A stretch of 64,000 nt of DNA from Uranotaenia lowii (lineage: Eukaryota; Arthropoda; Insecta; Diptera; Culicidae), in NCBI RefSeq assembly GCF_029784155.1, contig NC_073693.1, forward strand, positions 231,127,621 to 231,191,620, read 5' to 3'. The position numbers and the translations under genes were made by a program. The notes below the pieces were generated by a model. That model did not search any database, was not told where the DNA came from, and saw nothing but the letters and a program-made list of their open reading frames with translations. Positions 1 to 10,230 of this stretch are shown here, piece by piece (positions within the stretch are counted from its first letter, which is position 1; the number at the start of each line of letters is the position of its first letter).

Positions 1-1220
1 TCGGTCTTGCGATGTCAATTTTTTATGTTAAATTTGTTGAACTTTTGAACATTTTGTTTTAAAAAATTTTGTTTCCTGAAACTTATCAAAACCCATTACG
101 ATTGCAGGTTAATATTATGAATTTGCTTGTGAAATTAATCCGAATACAATTGATTAATTCATGGCGTGGTCATTTTATTTATCAAAAGGATGATCTGAGA
201 AAAACTAAAAAAAGGTAAGTAAAAACCACTATGTGCAGATATTTCGTCATAAAAATAGACTATATATTTAAGTCATTCTCACTAAAATACTACTCTTGAG
301 TAAGTTTTAGTAAATTCCGCATCAGCAAGAAATTTCTAACCAGGGAAGCCTCCCGTCCCTAATCTGAAAAATCGTTTTGTCATAGCGGTTTGCAAATCGT
401 GTTTTCATTTCAAATTTTAATTGCAAAAATGGCAAACACAATTGTCTACCGAAATTATCAGCAACTTTTGCTGACACTGATTGAATGCTAAAGCTGTATT
501 CACTGATCAAATACAAAGAGCGAAAATCGCTATCATAGCAGTCGAGCGAAAAAAGTTGGTTCTGGTTCACGAATGAGCTTTCAAATGACTGACAGGTATA
601 TCGACAAAGCTCGACAAAAGCATGAGAATGACTGAGCTGATCAGAAGCTTTTGAATTTGTTGACGTCTCAGCTCCATTCATGTCAGCTTGAGCTTTCTAC
701 ACTGATAGAAATTCTAAGTCATTCTCATTCTGTGCTTTCAGAAAATTGCAGCACTGCATTTGAACATTGAATAAATATAATTTCTCAATAAAAAGGTTGG
801 AGTGATATGTTTTTGATCGATATTCTGGATATATGGATCCTAAGTTCTAAATTACCAATGTGTACCCGAATATCAAACATAAATCTTAGATTCGAATTCT
901 GACTCTATTATGAAACATAATAAAATTTAAACTCTAGTTCAGAAGCTAAGTTCTTGTTCTTGTATATAATTTCTTCGTTTGGATGAATTATGCGTAAGAG
1001 TTAAGAACTTTGATTCTGTGTAAAAGTTCTTAAAATGTTCGATAAATTTATAGTTTTTAGAATGGAACAGGATTGAATTTTGTAAAGACATTCGTATGGA
1101 AAACGAAAAAAGTGACTCCTAAAACTGAGTGTTTCCAATTTTTACCGATTTATTTGCCTTCTCACGATCAGGAGAATCTTCTTTTTTAATTCAGTTACCA
1201 ACTATCGGGCATCGGCAATA
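1..1220. other. AT-rich non-coding stretch, no gene seen
   Basis: No recognisable coding domain on either strand. A 119-residue minus-strand open frame at 322-681 has no motif I recognise and lies in slightly less AT-rich sequence. The rest is low-complexity A/T with scattered stops in all frames. Confidence 0.6.
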
Positions 1221-1224
1221 TATT

Positions 1225-1815
1225 AATGTTACATAAGTATCAAGTAACTCGATACAAAAAAAAAATAAGAAAATTGAATTATTCGAGAGTGCCAAAATTG
1301 AGTGTGCACATTAGTATGTACAACTATTTATATGATTCAATAATTGTGATAATTATTTTTGATTTTTTTTCCAATCTCTATTCAAAAAGGTCATCTGCGT
1401 TTACTGTAATTACATTCTCATAAAGTTGATCCTTTGTTTGTTGTAATGAATTTAAAAAAAATACTAAAGTATAGCATCTTTGTTGTTGTTTCGCAAATTT
1501 TACTATAAAAAATTCAGCATTAAATCAAATTGCGGGTTTTTTTTTGATTGCGATTTTGTCAAATTACAGCAAAAGTGCTAAGCCTTTATGATTAAAAAAA
1601 AAATCACAAAAAAAACAATGGATCAACTTTATCAGATTGCAAATATGTACAGTGAATAGGAATTGTTTAGAAAAGAAAATAATAAATAATTTCCACTTTT
1701 ATAGAATCACACAAATAGTTGTTAAAATCATTATAGTGTTCGCTGAATTTTGGAACTCTCGTTTAAATGACGTTTTCTTAATTTTTTTGATTAGGGGTAT
1801 ATTGTACAGGATGCG
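1225..1815. repeat. Eroded palindromic (foldback-like) element
   Basis: The left part (about 1225-1440) and right part (about 1610-1815) are imperfect reverse complements. Clear paired blocks are the AAAGTTGATCC block near 1425 with GGATCAACTTT near 1619, and a CGAGAGTGCCAAAATTGAG-like block near 1283 with its complement near 1742-1762. Arms are roughly 200 bp around a loop of about 170 bp. No clean target duplication is visible. It looks like an old non-autonomous inverted-repeat element, and no coding capacity is visible. Confidence 0.5.
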
Positions 1816-2269
1816 TCAGCGGGGTAAGATGGATCATGCCATTATTTTCAAAAACTCCGCCAACTTATGGCTACGAATGATAAGCTTCCTTATCATTTCT
1901 TAGGTTGAAATTTTATTAAAACGACTTAAATTCTTAGAAACAGAAGAGAAATTCAAATCTGCATGAAACTTGTAATTTTTCATGATAAACATTAAAGGTT
2001 TTAAGGCAAACCAAACTGCGTAGACTGATAAAATTTCAGTTTTTTTAAACCGTATGCCCCTTTGGATGACTACAAATATTTTTTTTTTTAATATTTCATT
2101 TAGTTTTACAAATTTGAACTTAAAACAAACATACCAAAATTGGGGCAGAATGCGCGCCTGACTACGTGTTTTTCGCTCAAATTTGGAATGCTGTTAACTT
2201 TTAAGAAAAAACGAATATCAAAGCGAAATGTCATTCTTTTCATTTGCTGTCTCCCAAATAACGATAAGA

Positions 2270-2510
2270 ATGCATAGTTATATTAAATTTCCTCGTTTTT
2301 CAAGTTTAAAAGGTGCACAAATATTTGATTCGAAAAAATCATCTGCCGCCATATTTGCCGCGTTTTCAGCCAAGAAATTGAATTACGTTGCCTACCTGAA
2401 GGCGTTTACTTATAAGGATATCAAAAAAGTATTTCGTAAAACCATATTTATGTTCCTGTAACGCGTAATTTAACTGATAAATCTATATATTTTTCTCCAT
2501 GTAGCAATAG
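2270..2510 (-). pseudogene. Possible relic of a Tc1-like transposase (catalytic region)
   Basis: The stretch 2460-2505 resembles 7424-7460, which lies in the transposase region of the Tc1 element at 6751-8508 (shared ACGCGTAAT, ACTGATAAA and TTTTTCTCC blocks). Read on the minus strand, the following sequence gives a peptide loosely like the Tc1 segment around the second catalytic Asp (an ENAANMAA-like string where families have DNAPxHTA). Frame is not continuous. This is a weak, old fragment at best. Confidence 0.3.
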
Positions 2511-2666
2511 CAAATGAGTGTTTGCCAAAGAATGTTTTGTTTACAAAAATAAAATGAACAAGCTACTAAATATTTGATATGACAATCATTACATTCCATA
2601 TAATAATTATTTTAAATATTTCTGACCACCCTTCCGATATGGTGCATTCTGTCCATTTGTTTCGGC

Positions 2667-3145
2667 GTTCTACCCAGGGGTGCCAGATGGTTTTGACAAA
2701 AATCAGGACACCGCAATGAAAAAAATTAAGATTTTTCAGGACACCATTAAATTGATGAAAATAACATGCAGCTCTGCTTAGATTTCATAACTAAAGGCGA
2801 TATACAGGTGCAGACGTCTCAAATTATACAACTAAAGCGAGAAGAACATGGCTGGCCTGAAGTCAATATCGAAAAACACTATTTAAATATTATTTGAACC
2901 AAAGATTCTCATCGAATAAACTGGTTAATTTATTTTATGAAATATTCGTTTGATTTTCTCATTATTTCACAATAACTTAAGTTTAAGTATGGATATTTTA
3001 AAAAAAATCAGGACAAATCAGGACATTTTAATGACCATTTTTCAAAAATCAGGACAATTCAAGCGTTTTTGAAAAATTAGGACAACCTCTCGAAAATCAT
3101 GACAAATCCTGAAAAATCAGGACACCGGACGCCCCTGGTTCTACC
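2667..3145. mobile_element. hAT-type MITE with 8-bp target-site duplication
   Basis: The element itself is 2675-3137 (463 bp). It begins CAGGGGTGCC and ends GGACGCCCCTG, and is flanked by the identical 8-mer GTTCTACC at 2667-2674 and 3138-3145. An 8-bp duplication with short CAG-type inverted ends is the hAT superfamily signature. The interior repeats a short AATCAGGACA-like motif many times near both ends, probably subterminal binding repeats. No open frame of note, so it is non-autonomous. Confidence 0.8.
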
Positions 3146-5935
3146 CTACGGTGTGGTCTTTATCTGGTTTAGTTTTTAACAATAATATCATCAAAATTGA
3201 GTTTAATCGTAATTTTTCTTTCTAGTAAGACGTAAACTAAATCCCTGAATGGTCGTAAACGTTCAATTCGGTTCTCACATGATTTTTAGCGCTGTAAATA
3301 GCGTTGATGCTTAACTGGTGCGTTTTGTACAGTTTTCCTCTGCTGAGTCACCAGAGTTATCGACAGTCATTTTTGGAGTCACTGCATACGTCAAGGATAA
3401 AAAGCGTTTCAATTCTAATGTAGTTTTCCAAAGTTTTTCGAAATTTATTGTTCATAGTTTTAAAATGTTTTTTATTCGAAAAATTATTGATGACTTTGTT
3501 TTTGTTTTATTGAGGATACTTTACCACCAATTAATTATTAGTGAGCTGAGATGCTGAAACAATTATAGAAGTTTTTGATTGATATTTTTCAAGAAGAACA
3601 AAAACATGCCATTAGCGCAAAAACCGTCATCAATCAAAATGACACCAGAAATACATTAAAAAACAAATCAAGTGGGAGGCTGTGTTTGAGCTCTCTTTCC
3701 GTTATATTTGCAACTGAAATGTTAAAATATGAAATCGCGTGGGTTTTGAACTGCATCTCGATCTGTCAGTACTTACTGTGAATTAGGTTTTTTGAAGTAC
3801 TTTCGGGAAAAAAGTTCACTGAATGACCTTTTTGTCCGAATTTATTTTGCAACTGTTTATGCGCGTTATGAGCGTAAGGATACCTCTTTGTGTCTCGAAT
3901 CTATTTTTAGTTATTTCATTTCAATTTACTAAAAGAAAATTTCCACTTAATCCTGATTCCCTAATCCGTTGAGTGATGATCTGCATAACCTTGTTTTCAG
4001 CATACCAATTTCCAAATCATCGATGAAGGGTTGTTTTCGTTGGGCCTCGTTTTCCCGTATTCCTTTTCCGGAATGTGAAATGCATCTGCTTAAAATTGAA
4101 TTAAGAACAGTTTAGCTGTTGCCCTCTGGAGGTCTGGAACGAGGATTCGGTGTTGGTTGAATGGCTGTTTGGGATGCGATAAGCTCCGGTTTTCGTGTGT
4201 TGGTCGGCTTTCGGTTTAGGGTACATAACTCCTGTTCAACAACTTTCCGGCGATGGGCCTCTCGAAATGGCTTCTAGGTGAAACATAATCATTAATCTTT
4301 CAACCGACCAAACACAACCAACCGAGCGCAGGACCGACTGTTTATCGTTTGTAGTGCGAGACGAGTACTCGGAGTCGGACCAAAATCATTCACAGTGTAG
4401 TCCTTAGGAAGGTTCCGAGGGGAGAAGTGGCAATTTCATCCTGAGCCTGATATGTATCCCGGGGAGGATTTTATGCTGGCCTCAGCTGAATCTTCGTGTC
4501 ATCATGCAATATGAATGACGGAAAGGTCCCGGATCATAGAGCTACCCTTCTGAGCAAAGCAAGAGTGTGCAAAACTGCTCGAATACTTAGTTGTTTACTT
4601 GCCTTTTGCTGGTCATTTTGCGAGTAATTGCGGAAAAGATTTTAATAGGCTGCGGTCTTTTATTTCCTCCAACTCGGAAAAGGGAGCCCTGGATCATGTG
4701 TAATGGATTTGCCAGACAATTTATTGAATCATGCGAGGATTGATTTTCTTTTCATATTAGCGAATACAATTGAAAGGCCTTAATGGACATTCACATATCT
4801 ACACTTTTAAGAAAATCTTTTAAGATGGACAATAAAGTGACACTTGGACGAGTCTTCCTTGCTTAGCTCACTGTAAGATATAACACCAAGCAACTCAAAT
4901 GGCAGGCTTGCTGAAATACTTACAGCCAGTTAAGTAAGAAATTTTGAGTTTTTTTATCGCACTTGGTTTTAGAACACTTACACTATCTTCTGGTTTTAAC
5001 TAAACTCTTTTTAATTTTAACTCTTGGTAATTTTAAGCACGGCAAATTCACAATTTTTTTTATATACCTTGGCGTTTTTTTTTTTTAAATTCTCGATTAA
5101 GATAAATAACTCTACAAATTCAATATATTAATACCAGTGGAAGTCAGTCTTCAATACTTTCTGTTTTACTCAATAAAAATATTGAAAAAATAATACACAC
5201 CCATACTAAATTTTTGCTAGCAAATCAAATTAATAAAGGTTATAAGCATTTTGCGTAGAATTTATTGACACATCAAATTTTTTGCATACCACTGTAGATA
5301 TGTGAATCAAGCTTAAAAATTATAAATCTTCAAGCATGTTTCTTATCAGAAAAATACCACGATAACAACGAAACAAGAAATATTTGTAAAATGAATTTGA
5401 TGGTGGCTCTAGAGAGTGTAATTGTCATTTTAACTAGTAGCTGTAATTATCTTCACCTGTTGAACTTGAATCTCTAAATGCGTTTTCATATTTAAATTAC
5501 AATGAAATAAAAAGGACTAATTGTTATTTTCTGGTTCATATTTCATAAATTCGATGGAGTATTTGAAAAAACCTGACTGAATGTGTAAATCAAGTTAATT
5601 TGAAAAATTTACATCAAATGAGATGACGATTACCTAGTTTATTATAAAACAATATAGACATTTTACAAATTTTCGGTTGTATAAATTGATTTTTTTTTCA
5701 AATTCAGCGTTTTGAAACGATAGTATGCGTAGTTTTTTTTTCCATTTTTTTATGTTTTTTGAGAATACTTGTACTGGACGTTTCATTTGTGCCAAAAAAA
5801 GGTAACAAAAAAATCACCATACAAGGTTATTTTTTTGTTAACTTTTTTTCGATAATATGAAATTGATCGTATTTTTTTAAATTTTGGAACGAAAAGGAAA
5901 CTGCAATTAACAAAAATATATTATATAAAAGTTAT
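3146..5935. other. Apparently single-copy non-coding region
   Basis: No recognisable gene. From about 3950 to 4560 the base composition is clearly less AT-rich, with no repeat partner noticed elsewhere in the window, so this may be host sequence such as part of an intron or a regulatory island. From 4600 onward it becomes low-complexity A/T. The short open frames at 3318-3557 and 3575-3781 have no recognisable domain. Confidence 0.5.
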
Positions 5936-7149
5936 TTTTACTTTTTTGTTATTGAGCACCGAAAAACGCAACTAAACACAAAAATAGTTGGATACACAAA
6001 ATTAACAAAGTTCACTTCAATCATAAGTTCTCGATATTTTAAAATCATTGGCATAATATGTGAACGCCAGTGGCGATTATTCGATCTGAGACCACCGGCA
6101 TCAACTTTCCAGCGCAACCGCATTGCGTATGACTGAAGGAAACAAATTAAGAACGTTTTCATGTCCCTCTCTATCCCATAACATTCGAGCATCACAAGAT
6201 AAAGGAAGATGGAAACAATCACATATACTCGAATGAGTTGATCCACTCATTCAATGCTGTGCGTGATTAAGTAAGGCGCGTTAGGAAAAGAACATCAAAA
6301 AAAAAAAACATTTCCTTGTTTCAAACCACTAACTGTTAGCAACATTTCGTGTATATGTAAGCAAGCAGTAGCAAAGCAAGAATTACTTTCTCGTTTCCTA
6401 TTCCCTTTACCATAAAAAGCCAAACACCAGAAAGCCAGCGTTCTGCGGTTTTTTGGTAATCGGAAAGACTATGGTAATTATCCTTCATTCTCCATTTGGT
6501 TCAGGTAGTATACTGGTTATGTTGTCGGCTAGGCAAGTCGTAAGTAGTAAATTGATGTGAGTTCGATTCTCACCGAGGGCAATCTTTTTTATTACATTGT
6601 TTCTGGAATGAATTATCCAATAGGTATGACATTCTAATAAAATACTTTTCTTGTTTCACTAGATTATTTTTATGTAGTGATCCTGTTTCATTTTGCCCGA
6701 GAGCTCGAGTCCTTATACCATTAGACGGGAAAGCGCATTTTCGGCATATACACTGTATCAAAAAATTGTCCGTACAGCACGTACCTTGAAATCCAAACAA
6801 TAAAAAAGTGCACCTTTTCAGTCAATAAAAATACTACAATTATATCATTCGCTGCAGAAACTAGTCTTTTTTGTAGATCAGTATTAAAAATGTTTATGAA
6901 TTAAACCTTAAAAATAATCCAATTCATTTTGTATAGAAAGTCCCAAAAACGACGTCAAAAAATTGTCCGTACACTGAGGCCTTTGTCAAATATTAGTCAA
7001 GTAATTAGTTATGTGTCAGCCTGTCAAAGCAGAAACGTGAATTAAATCTCCGCAAAGACAATTTCCAGTGGTCTGAGCAATAAATACGGTAAAATGAACT
7101 TTATTTAGCATAAATCAGTAGATTTCAGCAATTTGTGGATTAAATTAAC

Positions 7150-7347
7150 AGGAAAATATCTGCTCCTCACAAAAAAAAAACCCGTTGACATTCGGAAACT
7201 GATTGTTGATCTGAAGAATGACGGTAAAAGCTTGTCCGAAATTTATTTATTTACTTGTCTTCGAATTACGCATAGAATAGTAAAACGGCCATGATCGTCG
7301 GTTTAGTATGTCCTTCAGAACTTTAAGAAGACTAACTCCCTGGAGAC
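7150..7347 (+). pseudogene. Inverted duplicate of the Tc1 transposase N-terminus
   Basis: On the plus strand this encodes a KKKPVDIRKLIVDLKNDG-like peptide followed by KSLSEI. This is the N-terminal DNA-binding start that is missing from the right-hand copy. It then parallels the right arm through the KTNSLE region up to about 7347. A run of ten A after position 7170 puts the start out of frame. It is part of the left arm of the element and points toward the main transposase remnant, so the two coding fragments face each other. Confidence 0.75.
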
Positions 7348-7349
7348 TA

Positions 7350-8060
7350 ATCGTATAAGCTGATGGTTGGTTTGATCGTATTTTCGGTTCAGAACCAAAC
7401 AAACATATTGATATTCCTGTAGACGCGTAATATGACTGATAAAGCTATTTATTTTTCTCCGTGAATGAATGTCAAGTTTCCGGTGCCATTTGCGCTGAAA
7501 GCATACCACACCATTCCATGGCCACCACCGTGCTTAACTGTCGATCACAAATTTTTCGGATCCAATTCAGTATTTGGATTACGCCATACATTTACATTTC
7601 CGTCAGACCCAAAAATATTAAATTAGCTTTCGACAGTGAATATGACGTTCTGCCAGAACTCTTCCGGTTCCAGGACATACTTTTGAGCGTATTCCAGCCG
7701 CTTTTTCTTATTTTTTGCAGATATAAACGGCTTCTTCAGAGCAACACGACCTCGGTATTTTTTCTCATGAAGTATGTTCCGTACCGTTTGATGATTAACC
7801 TGTATGTTTTCAAAATTATTCAGGCTGTCTGCTAGTTTCGGGGCACTGATTTTAGGATTCTGACTGATTTTACTGACAACGATGCGACGGTGACGATCCG
7901 TAAGCTTCAGTTTGCGGCCTCTTCCTGGAGTGGTCTCCAGGGAGTTAGTCTTCTTTAAGTTCTGAAGGACATACTGAACCGACGGTCGTGGCCATTTTAC
8001 TATACCTGCAATTTCGGACAAGCTTTTACCGTCATTCTTCAGGTTAGCAATCAGTTTCCT
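7350..8060 (-). pseudogene. Tc1-family transposase, broken
   Basis: Read leftwards, 8021-7623 gives a helix-turn-helix region (SEIAGIVKWPRPSVQYVL, then a GRGRK hook-like motif and an ILHEKKY segment), followed by the first catalytic block NVIFTVES. Most Tc1 proteins have a D in this FTDES block, so the first catalytic Asp appears changed to Val. A TAA stop follows immediately. Downstream, still in frame, are FNIFGSDG, a VKHGGG motif and a TFIHGEK segment, with another stop in between. The second and third catalytic residues are lost where the coding sequence meets the inverted left arm near 7347. The start in the right arm has lost about 40 bases. It cannot make an active enzyme. Confidence 0.85.
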
Positions 8061-8575
8061 GTTAATTTAACAAGTTTAAGTTTAAGTTAAGTTAAACAAG
8101 CAATCATTTACTTGTTAATTTTTGTGGATTCAATAAAGAGGAAAATGTTTGTTGATAAAGTTCATTTTACCGTATTTCTCGCTCAGACCACTGGAAATTT
8201 TCTTTGCTGAGGTTTGATTCACGTTTCTGCGTTTGACAGACTGACACATAACTGTCTACTTGACTAATATTTGACAAAGGCCTCAGTGTACGGACAATTT
8301 TTTGACGTCGTTTTTGGTACTTTCTATACAAAATGAATTGGATTATTTTTAAGGTTTAATTCATAAACATTTTTAATACTGATCTACAAAAAAGACTAGT
8401 TTCTGCAGCGAATGATGTAATTGTAGTATTTTATTGACTGAAAAGGTGCACTTTTTTATTGTTTGGATTTCAAGGTACGTGCTGTGCGGACAATTTTTTG
8501 ATACAGTGTAGTTAGCTCTGATCGGCATTAAAATTTGGCAATCTCTTCTTTGAGTGTATTTGGCTTATTCTCCAA

Positions 8576-8879
8576 CAAGCAGTTTGCCAGGTACTTGAAA
8601 AAAAAGTTGGACAATGCACGATAAAAGCGGGACATTTTGAAGACTTTGCAAAACCCAAATTTGAATAGCCATATACGTTTATTAACGTTTATAAAGATAA
8701 AATTGGCTTGCCTATTGAAATTATGACTAATGACATTTGAAAATCATATTTCTATCCAAAAACTTGCGCATTGATTTCAATCATTTTTTTTTTCAATATG
8801 AGATTCTGCTTTTTAAATTCGAAATAATCATTTATTCCATCTTTCATTTTATTTCTAATTTTTGACAGAAATTTATTGC
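8576..8879. other. AT-rich non-coding, no gene seen
   Basis: Contains short GGAC/GGGAC-type phrases near 8585-8640 like those in the CCGGG-motif MITEs, possibly one decayed end of such an element. Nothing else recognised. Confidence 0.4.
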
Positions 8880-9298
8880 TTGATCAGTGGGTGGAAAAAA
8901 TTTTGTTCTCACAAACCGTCCAAAATTCAATAAAAATCGCATTTTTTAGTTCAAGCCAGAAATATTCTACCTCGCATATCTTTTGATTTTACCGATAGAA
9001 CTTTTCAAAAAATTTACCCATGTTAGATTGATTTTTCAACAATTATTTGGAAAAAAATCGAGAATATGCGTTGCGTTATTTCTGAAATATTGCAATTTGA
9101 ATGGTGAAACTCGAAAAGGCCAATTTTTAAGAATTTCTGTATCTTAGGTCAAACATAATTTTAATTTCTGTAAGATAATAATGTTATAGCTGATCTGAAT
9201 TTAAAATAAAATTTAAACTAAAAACATCAACAGAGTAAAACAATGAAATAGCAGTGCGCATGCATTCAATTTCCAATGGCGTTACAATTCATGGTAGC
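8880..9298. repeat. Diverged single-arm relic of the 1-kb palindromic family
   Basis: Runs parallel to 48003-48405, the right arm of the palindrome at 47403-48408. Shared order: GTCCAAAATTC, AATCGCATTT, a GAAATATT..CACCTCGC-type block, CTTTTGATTT/CTCATCGATAGAAC, TCAACAAT, GTTGCGT, GAAATATTGCAATTTGA, and at the end AGTGCGCATGCATTCAATTTCC. It ends near the GTTACAATTCATGG that corresponds to the terminus. The left arm is absent. An old, half-lost copy. Confidence 0.65.
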
Positions 9299-9725
9299 TT
9301 TTCATCAACATGCCCTCTAGCCTATAATGTCAACAGGCAACCTATTAAGCTTTCCCCTATTGGTGCACTAATGCCTGTCTATCCACCTTTCTTTCATAAT
9401 TCTATAAAAAAGAAATTCTCTCTAGTTTTCATTTCGTCGAGCACTTAAAATTAAAATCATAAAAATTACGGTGATTAAAATCATATAACAAATTTCCAAT
9501 GAATTATGAACTGTACTGTATACCTTCAGCGAAAGTTGTTCAGATCAAGTTATAAAATTGAATATTTAAAAATCGTTTTAAGAACTTAAATGCTCAAACA
9601 AATTTCCATATTTGTACACTTCAGCCTCTGAAGTTAAAATGTTATAGTTGAAAGCAATTGTTAAGAGAGGAGCCGATTTGTCTGGATAAATTTTAACAGC
9701 AATTTTTCGATTATCTTCCATGTGG

Positions 9726-10230
9726 GTTTATAATAAGGTTGCCAGAATTTTTTCCACTTCCATCCGGGCCTAGCAATTCCGGGCATTTTTTCAAAAAAAC
9801 CTGGCAAAATCCGGGCATGGATTTCAATTTTTCAAATCCAAAAACCGGGCAAAAACCGGGCAAAATTTAAGTTTAATTATACATAAAAGCAAAGAAAAAT
9901 GCAAAAAAAATTGAAAATAATATTTTATTAATATAATTGCAGACTTCCAAAAACTTGTTGGAACACTTAAATATTTAAAGGTTTATAAAAGTAAATCAGC
10001 GAAATTATTTGAAACATCCGTTGAAAATTTCCATACCGTTAATCGATTTTGCTGAAACTTACTCAAAAACTTTGATTTTTTTTGTATCTTTGTGAAAAAA
10101 TCCGGGCAATATCCGGACTTTTTTCACGATATCCGGGCAACCGGGCCGGACCGGACTTTATCGAAATATTGCATCAAATATCCTGGCAAACCCGGATAAA
10201 ACCGGGCAATCTGGCAAGCTTAGTTTATAA
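9726..10230. mobile_element. hAT-like MITE of the CCGGG-motif family
   Basis: The element is 9734-10222 (489 bp). Its ends are TAAGGTTGCCAGA and TCTGGCAAGCTTA, flanked by the identical 8-mer GTTTATAA at 9726-9733 and 10223-10230. The interior near both ends is dense in CCGGGCAA/CCGGAC motifs (more than ten), which give it a striking look in otherwise AT-rich DNA. No coding capacity. The 8-bp duplication suggests the hAT superfamily. Confidence 0.75.

Larger units (their letters stand above)
6751..8508 (-). mobile_element. Rearranged Tc1-like transposon with very long inverted repeats
   Basis: The element is 1758 bp, begins CACTGTATCAAAAAATTG and ends with its complement, flanked by TA at 6749-6750 and 8509-8510. 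The arms are unusually long (left about 6751-7347, right about 7933-8508). Each arm carries two copies of a CAAAAAATTGTCCGTAC site, at about 6759 and 6956 on the left and 8288 and 8485 on the right. This is the IR/DR layout of some Tc1 groups, with two transposase-binding sites per end. The arms run into coding sequence: the left arm holds an inverted copy of the transposase start. The true 3' end of the original element has evidently been replaced by a second 5' end. Inserted in a family S tail. Confidence 0.9.
5985..8575. mobile_element. Family S retroelement tail, split by a Tc1 insertion
   Basis: Segments 5985-6748 and 8509-8575 together resemble 21425-22365. Shared landmarks in the same order are ACCACCGGCAT/CCCACCGGCAT followed by CCAGCGCAACCG, then GAGTTCGATTCTCACC, then GAATTATCCAATAGG, then CGAGTCCTTAT and finally the sequence just right of the Tc1 insertion (GATCGGCATT, TTGGCAATCTCTTC). 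The Tc1 element at 6751-8508 interrupts it. The left boundary is approximate. The part around 6500-6570 has a degenerate tRNA-like promoter. No coding function is recognised. Confidence 0.6.
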
